47,176 nt of DNA from Treponema sp. (GTDB lineage Bacteria > Spirochaetota > Spirochaetia > Treponematales > Treponemataceae): contig JAILHD010000024.1 in NCBI GenBank assembly GCA_024696155.1, positions 1-47,176 of the forward strand, read 5' to 3'. The translations under genes were made by a program, and so were the position numbers. Shown in pieces: positions 32,773 through 40,847 of this stretch (its first letter is position 1; the number at the start of each line of letters is the position of its first letter). The notes beneath the pieces are model-generated. The model saw nothing but the letters and a program-made list of their open reading frames with translations. It ran no database searches and was not told where the DNA came from.

Positions 32773-33705
32773 GTGGCAAAAACAGTTTTTAGACCAGGTG
32801 AAGCAAAAGAACTCGAAAAAAAGATGGTGTTGCCGCTTTTTAAAGATTACACTCCTGTAGAAGAAGAACCTGAAGTTGAAGAAGAAGTATATGAAGGTCC
32901 TACTGTAGAAGATTTAAAGCGTGAAGCAGAAGAATTTAAGGCTCAGTGGGAACAAGAAAAACAGCAGATGGAAAATGATGCTCAATTAAAAGCTGAAGCC
33001 ATCATTAAAAAAGCCGAGGACGCTGCCTTTGAAGAAGTACAGCGCCAGACAAACTCTGCGGCAGAAATTAAAGCTAAGGCAGAATCTGATGCCCAAGAAA
33101 TACTGACAAAAGCACGAACAGATGCAGAACAGATTATTGCTGAGGCAGAAGCTAAAAAGTCTCAGTTAGAAACTGAGGCGCACGAAAATGGTTTTGAAGC
33201 TGGGCGTAAAGCTGGTTATGAAGACGGTGTTGCAGAAGTTAATCGTCTTATTGAACGAATGCATAAGATGGTTGAATCTGTTATGCAGCGCCGCGAAGAA
33301 ATCCTTTCTGAAACAGAAAGTCAGATTGTAGAACTTGTAATTTTGATGGCTCGAAAAGTTATTAAAATCCTTTCTGAAAGCCAGAAAAATGTTGTAATGG
33401 CAAATACTCTTGCCGCACTTAAAAAAGTAAAGACTCGCGGTAAGGTAACACTTCGCGTAAATCTGGAAGAAGTAAAACTTACAACTGATCATATTCAGGA
33501 ATTTATTCAGCATGTAGAAAATATTGAAGCAATCAAAGTGCTTGAAGATTCTTCTGTAGAAAAGGGTGGCTGTATTGTAGAAACAGATTTTGGCGCAATT
33601 GACGCTCGAATTTCCAGCCAGCTTACTGAACTTGAAAATAAGATTCTGGAAGTTTCTCCTCTTAAGACAATAAAGCCTCAGGATAATCTTACTTCTGCTG
33701 AGTAG
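32773..33705 (+). CDS. fliH: Flagellar export stator/assembly protein FliH
   Basis: Partner of the FliI ATPase in the flagellar export apparatus. The 310-residue protein starts with GTG (GGGGAGG at 32758-32764). Residues about 1-50 are acidic, about 50-150 form a long charged coiled coil with repeated EA/KA pairs, and about 190-300 is the conserved C-terminal FliH domain (QIVELVILMARKVIKI, LRVNLEEVKL, SSVEKGGCIVETDFGAIDARI). It is longer than the about 235 residues of E. coli. fliI starts 11 nt downstream. Confidence 0.93.
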   Translation: MAKTVFRPGEAKELEKKMVLPLFKDYTPVEEEPEVEEEVYEGPTVEDLKREAEEFKAQWEQEKQQMENDAQLKAEAIIKKAEDAAFEEVQRQTNSAAEIKAKAESDAQEILTKARTDAEQIIAEAEAKKSQLETEAHENGFEAGRKAGYEDGVAEVNRLIERMHKMVESVMQRREEILSETESQIVELVILMARKVIKILSESQKNVVMANTLAALKKVKTRGKVTLRVNLEEVKLTTDHIQEFIQHVENIEAIKVLEDSSVEKGGCIVETDFGAIDARISSQLTELENKILEVSPLKTIKPQDNLTSAE

Positions 33706-33716
33706 GAGGAGACTTT

Positions 33717-35138
33717 ATGGGTTTTGCTGAGTTTAATTTTACAAAATATCTCGAAAAAGTTTGTGATGCGGAGACTATTCTTTATACAGGAAGGGTTTCT
33801 GGGGTAAAGGGCCTTGAAATAGAAAGTGAAGGCCCTCGTTCTGTAATTGGTGAAATTTGCACAATAAAATTGCCTGATGGAAAATCAATTAAGGCAGAAG
33901 TTGTAGGTTTACAGGGAAAAACTGTGCGTCTTACAGCTTTTGGAGAAACTAAAGGAATAGAGATTGGCTGTGAAGTTATAGCTTCTGGTTCAACCTTGCA
34001 GGTACCTGTAGGAATGGGCTTACTTGGACGAACAATTGATGCTACTGGTGTTGCGGTGGATGGAAAAGGGGAAATAAACCCTGATACATATTATCCTGCG
34101 GTTGCTAATTCTCCAGATCCTATGACTAAGCGTCCTGTAAATAAACGAATTACAACTGGTGTTCGTGCCATAGATTCGCTTTTGACAATTGGAAAAGGGC
34201 AGCGAATTGGTATTTTTGCTGGTTCTGGTGTTGGTAAATCTACACTTCTTTCTATGATTGCCCGTAACTCTGATGCTGATGTAAACGTAATCGGTTTGAT
34301 TGGTGAACGTGGCCGCGAAGTTCTGGATTTTATTGACCGTGATTTAGGAAAAGAAGGCCTTAAACGCTCTGTAGTTGTTGTTGCAACTGGAGATCAGCCT
34401 GCTATCTGCCGAGTGCGTGCAGCATATGTTTGTACTGCCATTGCAGAATATTTCCGCGATCAGGGAAAAGACGTTGTTTTGATGATGGATAACGTAACAC
34501 GATTTGCAAAAGCGCAGCAGGAAATTGGAACTTCTAATGGTGAGCTTCCTATTCATGGCGGATATCCTCCATCTGTATTTGATATGCTTCCTAAACTTAT
34601 GGAGCGCACTGGTACAAACGATAAAGGTTCAATCACGGCTTTTTACAATGTTCTTGTAGACTCTGATGATATGAATGAGCCTATAACTGATGCTGTTCGT
34701 GGTATTCTGGACGGTCATATTGTACTTTCTCGTCAGCTGGCTCAGGCTTATCATTATCCTGCAATTGATGTACTTGCTTCAATTAGCCGTCTTTCTAAGC
34801 GTGTTACAGGAAAGGTTACCCAGACTGTTGCTGGACAAATCCGTACCCTTATGGCAACTTATCGCGACAATGCAACTATGATCACAGCTGGTATTTATCA
34901 GAAGGGAAATTCTGCAAGCATTGATGCTGCAATAGATAAACATGATGAAATAGAAGAGTTCCTGAAGCAGGAAGAATTTGAGCCGTGTCCAATGAATGAA
35001 ACTCTGGATAAAATGGCAGCTCTTATGGGAGTGGAAATTCCAGAAGAAGAATATGTAGAAGCCCCAGCTTTGAATAGACCTACTACTGCTCAGATTGTAG
35101 ATGCCCAGAAGGCTGTAACAGAAAGTGAAGAAATTTAA
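33717..35138 (+). CDS. fliI: Flagellum-specific ATPase FliI
   Basis: F1-beta-like hexameric ATPase that unfolds and delivers export substrates. The 473 residues show Walker A GSGVGKST (about 168-175), LIGERGREVLDFID, the Walker B region VVLMMDNVTRFA, TNDKGSITAFYNVLV and DGHIVLSRQLA. GGAGG precedes the ATG. The gene ends with a 14-nt overlap into fliJ, so the two are translationally coupled. Confidence 0.97.
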   Translation: MGFAEFNFTKYLEKVCDAETILYTGRVSGVKGLEIESEGPRSVIGEICTIKLPDGKSIKAEVVGLQGKTVRLTAFGETKGIEIGCEVIASGSTLQVPVGMGLLGRTIDATGVAVDGKGEINPDTYYPAVANSPDPMTKRPVNKRITTGVRAIDSLLTIGKGQRIGIFAGSGVGKSTLLSMIARNSDADVNVIGLIGERGREVLDFIDRDLGKEGLKRSVVVVATGDQPAICRVRAAYVCTAIAEYFRDQGKDVVLMMDNVTRFAKAQQEIGTSNGELPIHGGYPPSVFDMLPKLMERTGTNDKGSITAFYNVLVDSDDMNEPITDAVRGILDGHIVLSRQLAQAYHYPAIDVLASISRLSKRVTGKVTQTVAGQIRTLMATYRDNATMITAGIYQKGNSASIDAAIDKHDEIEEFLKQEEFEPCPMNETLDKMAALMGVEIPEEEYVEAPALNRPTTAQIVDAQKAVTESEEI

Positions 35139-35568
35139 GTTTGAACTTGAAAAGATTCTTGAATTCCGCGACTTTGAAAAAAAACAAGCAGAAGTGGAAC
35201 TTGCAAAAGCTCTTGCCGTTGAAACAGAAATTCAGAATAACTTAAAAGAAATCGCTAATCAGTACGCCACACTCGATAAATATATGAATGGCTCTCTTAG
35301 TTTTGATGATATGATCAGCATGAGCCAGAATAAAAATCTTTTGAATTATCAGAAAGAAGAATTATTAAATCAGCTTGCTGAAGCAAAACTTGTAAGCGAA
35401 CAAAAACGAAAAATTCTTGCTGAATGCATGAAAAAAACTACTGCACTTGAAAAGATGAAAGAACTCCAGCTTGCTCAATATAAAGAAGAAGTAAAGCGTG
35501 CTGAAAATAAAAGGCTGCAGGAAATTGCAGCCAGTAAAATCAGTTCAGAAATCTCTGCTAGTACTTAA
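35125..35568 (+). CDS. fliJ: Flagellar export chaperone-like protein FliJ
   Basis: Coiled-coil subunit in the FliI ring that resembles the gamma subunit of F1. The 147 residues start with GTG (MKKFKFELEKILEFRDFEKKQ) and are almost wholly helical with heptad-like Leu/Ile spacing, ending in a Lys/Glu-rich tail. The identity rests on the FKFELEKILEFR-type start, size and position after fliI. Its last 11 nt overlap the convergent nucleoside-kinase gene, and no terminator separates them. Confidence 0.88.
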   Translation: MKKFKFELEKILEFRDFEKKQAEVELAKALAVETEIQNNLKEIANQYATLDKYMNGSLSFDDMISMSQNKNLLNYQKEELLNQLAEAKLVSEQKRKILAECMKKTTALEKMKELQLAQYKEEVKRAENKRLQEIAASKISSEISAST

Positions 35569-37234
35569 ACGCAGAGCCTCCAATAAACTCGCGGATAATC
35601 GAGCGTGGCGGTACTGCTTCTGGAGAAACTGTAGTAAAGTTTTCCAGGAACGAAAGCAGACGGCGGGCTTCTGCGTATTCAGGCATTGTAGGATTTACCT
35701 GACGCAAAAGTGGCGCTGCATAAACTCGTAATACCGAAAGTTCATAATCCAAAGCTGTATTCAACACAGCATCAGCGTTATTCTGGAATGGGAAGATATG
35801 AAGCTCTTCTCCCTTACGAACACTTGGCCACATCTGAATTGTGCCTTCTGCCGGTTTTCCGCGGAAGTTGTTATCACGTACAATGCGTCGGATCAGACGG
35901 TTATCACTTGTGGAAACTCTGTTATGGTCATTTAGGTTCAACTGTGTCAGGGCAGAAAGATAAATCTTAAACTTATATTCTGCAGGAACTTTTGGTGTAA
36001 GTTTGTCGTTAAGGCCGTGAATTCCTTCCATAATAAGAATTTCATTTTTGCCAAGAGTCATTGTGTTACCTTCTTCAAAGTAACTTGTGCCTGTGTGGAA
36101 GTCGTAGCTTGGAAGCTTTATTTCTTTTCCCTCAAATAAATCCATAAGATTCTGATTCAAAAGTTCAATGTTCAAAGCTTCAAGGCATTCAAAATCAGGC
36201 TGGCCGTTTTCATCAAGAGGAGTTTTGTCTTTTCCTGCGTAGTAACAGTCAAGGCTGATAACCTTAGGTGTGTAACCCAAAGCCTGTAATTCTAGTGCAA
36301 GTTTTTTTGCAGAAGTTGTTTTTCCAGAAGAAGAAGGTCCTGCAATTAAAACTACACGCACAGTTTTTCTTTCTACAATCTGGCTTGCAATTTTAGAAAA
36401 GTTTTTCTGCTGGAAAATTTCTGTAATGTCTATAAAGTCGTTAATTTTTCGGTGAGCAATTAAATCATTAAGTGAAGCCGCAGATGTTACATTAATCTTT
36501 CGACCCCAGTTCTTGTACTTCTGATAAACTTCAAAAAGTTTTGGTTCATCTTTAAATGGAGGAAGTTCATTTGGAGTTGAATGGCGAGGGAATCGGAGTA
36601 AAAAGCCTTCTCCATATTTCTTAAGTTCAAAAGTTTTAAGAATTCCTGTGTGCTGAACCATTGGACCAAAGTACATATCAGAAAATTCTCCGATTGTATT
36701 TATTTTTACAGATGGAATACTCAGATATTCAAGCTGTTTTCGTGTTTCTACAAGCCCAAGGCGGTCAAAAAGAGCTATGGCTTCTTCATAGGCAATTCGT
36801 TCTGTTGTAATTTCTAAATCCTGAGCAACGATTTTTCGCATTTCTGACTGAATTGCATCAATTACTTCCTGAGTATCTTCTTTTCCGTCATCAAGGTTGT
36901 AATAGTAACCATAACCAAGGCTGTGTCCAACCAGAAGTCTTGTTTTTGGATATAATCTGTGGGCGGCAGCAGCAAGAAGAAGACAAAGTGAACGCTTATA
37001 AATTGCAGAGCCGTCTTTTGTAGGAAGCATAATCGGCTCAATTTTTGAAGTATACTGAATTCGCTTTTCAAGAGAGCAGATTTCATTATTTATTTTTACA
37101 CCAACAATATTCTCTGCATCTTCTTTTGACAATTTAAAATTATCTAAAATTTTAAAAACCTGTGTTCCCGATTCAACAGTTTTTTCTGAGATTACTTTTG
37201 ACTCGTTTATAAATGTTACTTTAATCTGTTTCAT
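35558..37234 (-). CDS. Uridine-kinase-like nucleoside kinase fused to TGS and ThrRS-like domains
   Basis: Predicted phosphotransferase of the PRK/uridine kinase fold. The 558 residues start with a TGS-like ubiquitin-fold segment (1-60, FINESKVISEKTVESGTQVFKIL), continue with a tRNA-synthetase second-domain-like part (about 65-200, AAAAHRLYPKTRLLVGHSLGYG) and end with the kinase domain (about 285-500): Walker A AGPSSSGKTTSAKKL, SLDCYY, the acid-rich YDFHTG region and IMEGIHGLN. A good promoter and GAGAGGTG lie upstream. Similar fusions exist in Thermotogae and Clostridia as I recall; substrate and role of the ThrRS-like part are not established here. Confidence 0.83.
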   Translation of the reverse strand: MKQIKVTFINESKVISEKTVESGTQVFKILDNFKLSKEDAENIVGVKINNEICSLEKRIQYTSKIEPIMLPTKDGSAIYKRSLCLLLAAAAHRLYPKTRLLVGHSLGYGYYYNLDDGKEDTQEVIDAIQSEMRKIVAQDLEITTERIAYEEAIALFDRLGLVETRKQLEYLSIPSVKINTIGEFSDMYFGPMVQHTGILKTFELKKYGEGFLLRFPRHSTPNELPPFKDEPKLFEVYQKYKNWGRKINVTSAASLNDLIAHRKINDFIDITEIFQQKNFSKIASQIVERKTVRVVLIAGPSSSGKTTSAKKLALELQALGYTPKVISLDCYYAGKDKTPLDENGQPDFECLEALNIELLNQNLMDLFEGKEIKLPSYDFHTGTSYFEEGNTMTLGKNEILIMEGIHGLNDKLTPKVPAEYKFKIYLSALTQLNLNDHNRVSTSDNRLIRRIVRDNNFRGKPAEGTIQMWPSVRKGEELHIFPFQNNADAVLNTALDYELSVLRVYAAPLLRQVNPTMPEYAEARRLLSFLENFTTVSPEAVPPRSIIREFIGGSAFKY

Positions 37235-37265
37235 AATGCACCTCTCAGTTAATAAGTATTATTAA

Positions 37266-37294
37266 ATTATAAGGTGGAAAGTCAGATTTGTAAA
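37266..37294 (-). promoter_or_regulatory. Promoter of the nucleoside-kinase gene
   Basis: On the minus strand TTTACA (37289-37294), a 17-nt spacer and a perfect TATAAT (37266-37271). It lies within 65 nt of the upstream FAD-subunit gene's stop, so the kinase need not depend on that operon. Confidence 0.65.
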
Positions 37295-37299
37295 AAAAA

Positions 37300-38097
37300 T
37301 TATGTCAACTGTTCAAAAGAATAACGGGTCAGATTAAAGAACTGCTGCTTAAGTACGTCACTGATCATTTTGTCGGTGGCGGCTTTATTAAAGGCAACTT
37401 CGGCATTTTCGCAAATCTGACTTACATCTTTTTGAGAAAGGGGCAGTCGTTTTCCTACAAGAGAGTTTTCAAATTCCTTGCTGTGGAAGGTGAAAGGCCC
37501 TGCAAAAGTCAGGCGTATCCCCAAAAGACTGTTTTTTTCGATTTTTGCAAGAAAAGCAAATGAAGCAGAAAGTTCATTGATTCCCTGTTCTGGGCCAATT
37601 CTTCTAAAAATAGAAAGGTCGGAATCCAGAAGAGGAATTCTTATTGCTGTTAAAATGCTTCCCTGAGGCACTGATTTAAAATTCAAAATGCTTTCTGTAA
37701 AAGTATCAGATGGAGTTTTAAAATCAAGTTTTGCATCAAGTGCCATAAGAGGTGCATAAAGAGTGTGCTTTTGACCGCTTGCAAGAATGTTTCCTCCAAT
37801 TGTTGCCATATTTCTTATAATCGGGTTGGCAATTGAAGAAAGAGCTTCAAAAAGTACCTGTGGAAGGTGATTCTGTCCAAGTGCCAGCAACTGACTTAAG
37901 GTAACGCCGGGGCCTACAGTAAGAAAGCGCTCATGGCGGGTGATGTGATTAAAATCTTTTATTTGTTTTATGGAAATTGCTTTTTTAGGGAACTCATCGC
38001 TTCCTGTACAGCCTCCAACAATTTTTGCACCCTGATTATTTTTCAGAAGAGTAATAAGTTCATTAGGTGTTCTTGCGTAAAGCATCTGTTTTGACAT
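37300..38097 (-). CDS. FAD-binding subunit of a molybdenum-hydroxylase-like enzyme
   Basis: Electron-accepting FAD subunit of the xanthine dehydrogenase/CO dehydrogenase family. The 265 residues show the PCMH-type FAD motifs: AKIVGGCTGSD near the start and ATIGGNILASGQKHTLYAPLMALDA, followed by a CO-dehydrogenase-flavoprotein-like C-terminal domain (GIRLTFAGPFTF). It is slightly shorter than common family members (about 280-290). Its ATG overlaps the iron-sulfur gene's stop as TAATG. It is the last of three coupled genes; substrate not predictable. Confidence 0.82.
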   Translation of the reverse strand: MSKQMLYARTPNELITLLKNNQGAKIVGGCTGSDEFPKKAISIKQIKDFNHITRHERFLTVGPGVTLSQLLALGQNHLPQVLFEALSSIANPIIRNMATIGGNILASGQKHTLYAPLMALDAKLDFKTPSDTFTESILNFKSVPQGSILTAIRIPLLDSDLSIFRRIGPEQGINELSASFAFLAKIEKNSLLGIRLTFAGPFTFHSKEFENSLVGKRLPLSQKDVSQICENAEVAFNKAATDKMISDVLKQQFFNLTRYSFEQLT

Positions 38098-38594
38098 TAT
38101 CTCTCTCCTTCAATTTTTGTAACACGTTTAAGACGTTTTGCCTGCAGCTGCATTGCGTAAATTACACCATTTACCAGAGTTTCAAGGTCTGTACAGCAGG
38201 ATGAAAGATGCTGCATCTGCTCCTTGATTTCCTGGCGTGTAGGAATTTTTGTGTTTTTTAAAATCTGATAAGCAGAAAAAATCTTTCCGGAATTACAGTA
38301 ACCGCAAAGTTTAATTCCTGCCTTGTTAAAGCCATCCATAATAATTGTATAAAAATCAGATTTTTCAAAAAAATCCAGCGTGATAATTTCCATGTCTTTT
38401 ACAAGACCAACTGGTATTTTGCAGGAAGCAACGGGAATATCATTGAGTAATACTGTACAGGAACCGCATCCGCCTTCCATACAGCCGTTTTTTACAGAAG
38501 TGCAGCCGTTTTTACGAAGAACTTTTAAAAGAGGTTCATCAGCCTGAGCATCTAATATTACTTTTACCTGATTTAGAGTTACAGGGATTTTCAT
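38097..38594 (-). CDS. [2Fe-2S] subunit of a molybdenum-hydroxylase-like enzyme, with altered second cluster motif
   Basis: Small electron-transfer subunit with two [2Fe-2S] sites. The plant-type site is intact: Cys38, Cys43, Cys46 and Cys58 (GCMEGGCGSC). The helical-domain site normally reads CGxC then CxC about 31 residues later. Here CGYC is Cys97/Cys100, but the expected first Cys (132) is Ser and the cysteines are adjacent at 133 and 134 (LSSCCT). The usual QCGxCTPG surroundings are also changed (LCGYCNSG). The 165-residue length is normal. Start overlaps the large-subunit stop (ATGA). Confidence 0.85.
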   Translation of the reverse strand: MKIPVTLNQVKVILDAQADEPLLKVLRKNGCTSVKNGCMEGGCGSCTVLLNDIPVASCKIPVGLVKDMEIITLDFFEKSDFYTIIMDGFNKAGIKLCGYCNSGKIFSAYQILKNTKIPTRQEIKEQMQHLSSCCTDLETLVNGVIYAMQLQAKRLKRVTKIEGER

Positions 38595-40810
38595 TTTTTA
38601 CCTTCCCCCCGTTCTTTTATAAGAGTGAACAACTGTCTTTCTGTACAAGGAAGTTTTGTTACCTGAGTTGCAAGGGCAGAAGAAAGGGCAGAAGAGAATG
38701 CTGCAGGAAGAGCATTGTGTACAAGTTCTCCAACCTGGCCTGCCGTATTTTTTGACGGAATAAACTGGATAAATACATTATCGCAGACAACAGTTTTGCC
38801 TTGTACAAGCATGCATAACTCTTTCTGAACTTCAAGACGGACTGTACGAAGGGCTGCTGCCTCATCAAGAATTTCTCCACAGTCAATAGAAAGCCAGATA
38901 CCACGGATTTTTTCGTTGTAAGTGTACGGATCAAGTTCTACTTCTGCAACGCATGCAATAAGCGAAGTTGCCATAAATGGTGTGCCGCAGAAATTGTCTT
39001 TATCCCATTTTAATTTTGTACCAGCTGGTACACTTTTTCTGACAGTAATTGGAAGCGGCTGATGGAATCTCTTTTTTTGAATCTCAAGGCAGCATTTTTT
39101 GATTAGCTGATTAATTATTCCGATTGTGCTGAAAGAATCTTCGGGTGATTTTGGTATTTCTTCCAGCGTAAAATTTGAGTCAATCTGAACGTTAATTTTT
39201 GAAAGTTCAAGAATTTTACTTGCTGTAGTTCTCCAGATATCCTGATTTACATTTGATGTCTGGATTGTATGGATTACAACTTTATCTTCGGGTAAAAGCG
39301 TTACATCAATTTTTGGATAGTAGGAGAAGGAACTTGCTCCGTGGTAACCAGAATTATTATAAGCGCACGAAAGGCCGATGCCTCGTAACGGGAAGGCAAA
39401 AAATGGTTCTTCGCCTTGTTCTACTCGGTCGATGGAGTCCATGTGGAAGGAGGCGTACTTTCTGTTAAAGTCGCTCATTCGCACAGTATTTTGGATGACT
39501 TCCTGAATATTTTCGTTTTCAATCTGGAATGGAAATGTCCCGACTGGTTCAATATTAATTGAACGAACATCATCTGGGAAAATGCCTGTTACATTACTTA
39601 TTTTTTGAATCTGATTTTCAATTGCAAAAAAACTCTGGGAATCTACGCCTTTTATGCTGATTGTTGTTGGCGGATTTTTTGAAGTTTTTGCCTGTGCTGT
39701 AATATAAAGGTTTCTTGTTTTATAAAAATTGCACGAGGCGATTGCAATGCGGTCTGTGATTTCCTGTGCAAAAGGATTTTCTGAGCCTACATCAATGTCT
39801 ATGTTTACTTTTAGGGCCTTTATTCTGCCTTCATCATTAACTGCGGCTTTGTAAGTAATTTCTGTTTTTACGCCAGGCTCCATAAATCTTTCCTGCTCGT
39901 TTTGAGAGAGCATCAGTTTTACGGGCTTTTTTAAAATATATGCTGCAAGAGCTGTCTGAACTGCGATTTGAGTTGTACGCCAGAGTCCGTCAGAATAGAG
40001 ACTTGAGTTTTTAGTCTTATGAATAAAAATCAGTTGCGGACTAATTTTTAAGGTTTCTGAAAGAACTTTCTGCAAAAAATATGTCCATTTGGTTGGTACA
40101 AAAACATGGAGTTTGTCGCCTTCGGTGTAGCAGAAGGCACCTGTAGGTTCCTGCCATTTTGGATTCACTATTGTCTGCGACCAGGTTTCTTCTATTATAT
40201 ATTTTTCACTTTCAAAAAGTTCTTTATCAATCTGTTCCGTCTCGAGTTCCTTAAAAAGGCCGGTCTTAATAATTCGCTCACCAACAGTTTTGGGAGTATC
40301 AATATTCAGATTTTTATTATCAATTACAGAGTCAAGAGAAGGTAGTTCATTTAAGGTTGTAGCAAGATTATCTAAATCTGCAAGCGAATCCTGAGGCGAA
40401 GTCTGAGGGGTAGTTTTTGAACTGCCTTTCATTACATTTGTAAGCGCGGATTCAAGGTTTTGAATGTCAAAATAAACTGCGGCGCGGTCTGTAAGGCTTT
40501 CTATTTCAAGCTCATTCGGACCAACAATAATTCCTAACGGTTCTCCTGTGTAATTAACGTTCTTAAAGCCCAAAATCTTCGTTACTGTGCCGTTGAATTC
40601 CATAGTCTTTGAGCCAGGAATATCTTTTGCAGTAAAAAGTGAATATCCTTCGGGCATATCAGGAATCTTGATGTCTTTTACCATACCCGTTGTTGCCGGG
40701 CTTCTGATAAGAGCTGCATAAAGCATTCCTTCTTTAGAAAAATCGCTGTAAAAGCCTTTTGCATCAAGAGAGCGCGTTACAATTTTTGGTGCCTTTTTAG
40801 TTTTTGCCAT
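38591..40810 (-). CDS. Molybdopterin-binding large subunit, xanthine dehydrogenase family
   Basis: Catalytic subunit of a molybdenum hydroxylase. The 739 residues have the N-terminal a/b-hammerhead domain (DAKGFYSDFSKEGMLYAALIRSP, GYSLFTAKDIPG, NYTGEPLGIIV) and a divergent molybdopterin domain. The catalytic Glu seems kept as Glu695 in QVGELV, followed by the usual LP-type C-terminal helix (TKLPCTERQLF). Other cofactor loops are hard to recognise by eye. An insertion rich in Leu, Asn and Thr follows about residue 125. No ribosome-binding site: TATAAT lies 8 nt before the ATG. No cofactor-synthesis gene is in the window, so activity and substrate are open. Confidence 0.78.
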   Translation of the reverse strand: MAKTKKAPKIVTRSLDAKGFYSDFSKEGMLYAALIRSPATTGMVKDIKIPDMPEGYSLFTAKDIPGSKTMEFNGTVTKILGFKNVNYTGEPLGIIVGPNELEIESLTDRAAVYFDIQNLESALTNVMKGSSKTTPQTSPQDSLADLDNLATTLNELPSLDSVIDNKNLNIDTPKTVGERIIKTGLFKELETEQIDKELFESEKYIIEETWSQTIVNPKWQEPTGAFCYTEGDKLHVFVPTKWTYFLQKVLSETLKISPQLIFIHKTKNSSLYSDGLWRTTQIAVQTALAAYILKKPVKLMLSQNEQERFMEPGVKTEITYKAAVNDEGRIKALKVNIDIDVGSENPFAQEITDRIAIASCNFYKTRNLYITAQAKTSKNPPTTISIKGVDSQSFFAIENQIQKISNVTGIFPDDVRSINIEPVGTFPFQIENENIQEVIQNTVRMSDFNRKYASFHMDSIDRVEQGEEPFFAFPLRGIGLSCAYNNSGYHGASSFSYYPKIDVTLLPEDKVVIHTIQTSNVNQDIWRTTASKILELSKINVQIDSNFTLEEIPKSPEDSFSTIGIINQLIKKCCLEIQKKRFHQPLPITVRKSVPAGTKLKWDKDNFCGTPFMATSLIACVAEVELDPYTYNEKIRGIWLSIDCGEILDEAAALRTVRLEVQKELCMLVQGKTVVCDNVFIQFIPSKNTAGQVGELVHNALPAAFSSALSSALATQVTKLPCTERQLFTLIKERGEGKK

Positions 40811-40818
40811 CTTTTTCT

Positions 40819-40847
40819 ATTATATAATACTTTTTCTTAAATGTGAT
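40819..40847 (-). promoter_or_regulatory. Promoter of the Mo-hydroxylase operon, predicted near-leaderless
   Basis: On the minus strand ATCACA (40842-40847), a 17-nt spacer and TATAAT (40819-40824). The -10 box ends 8 nt before the ATG at 40810. Confidence 0.5.
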
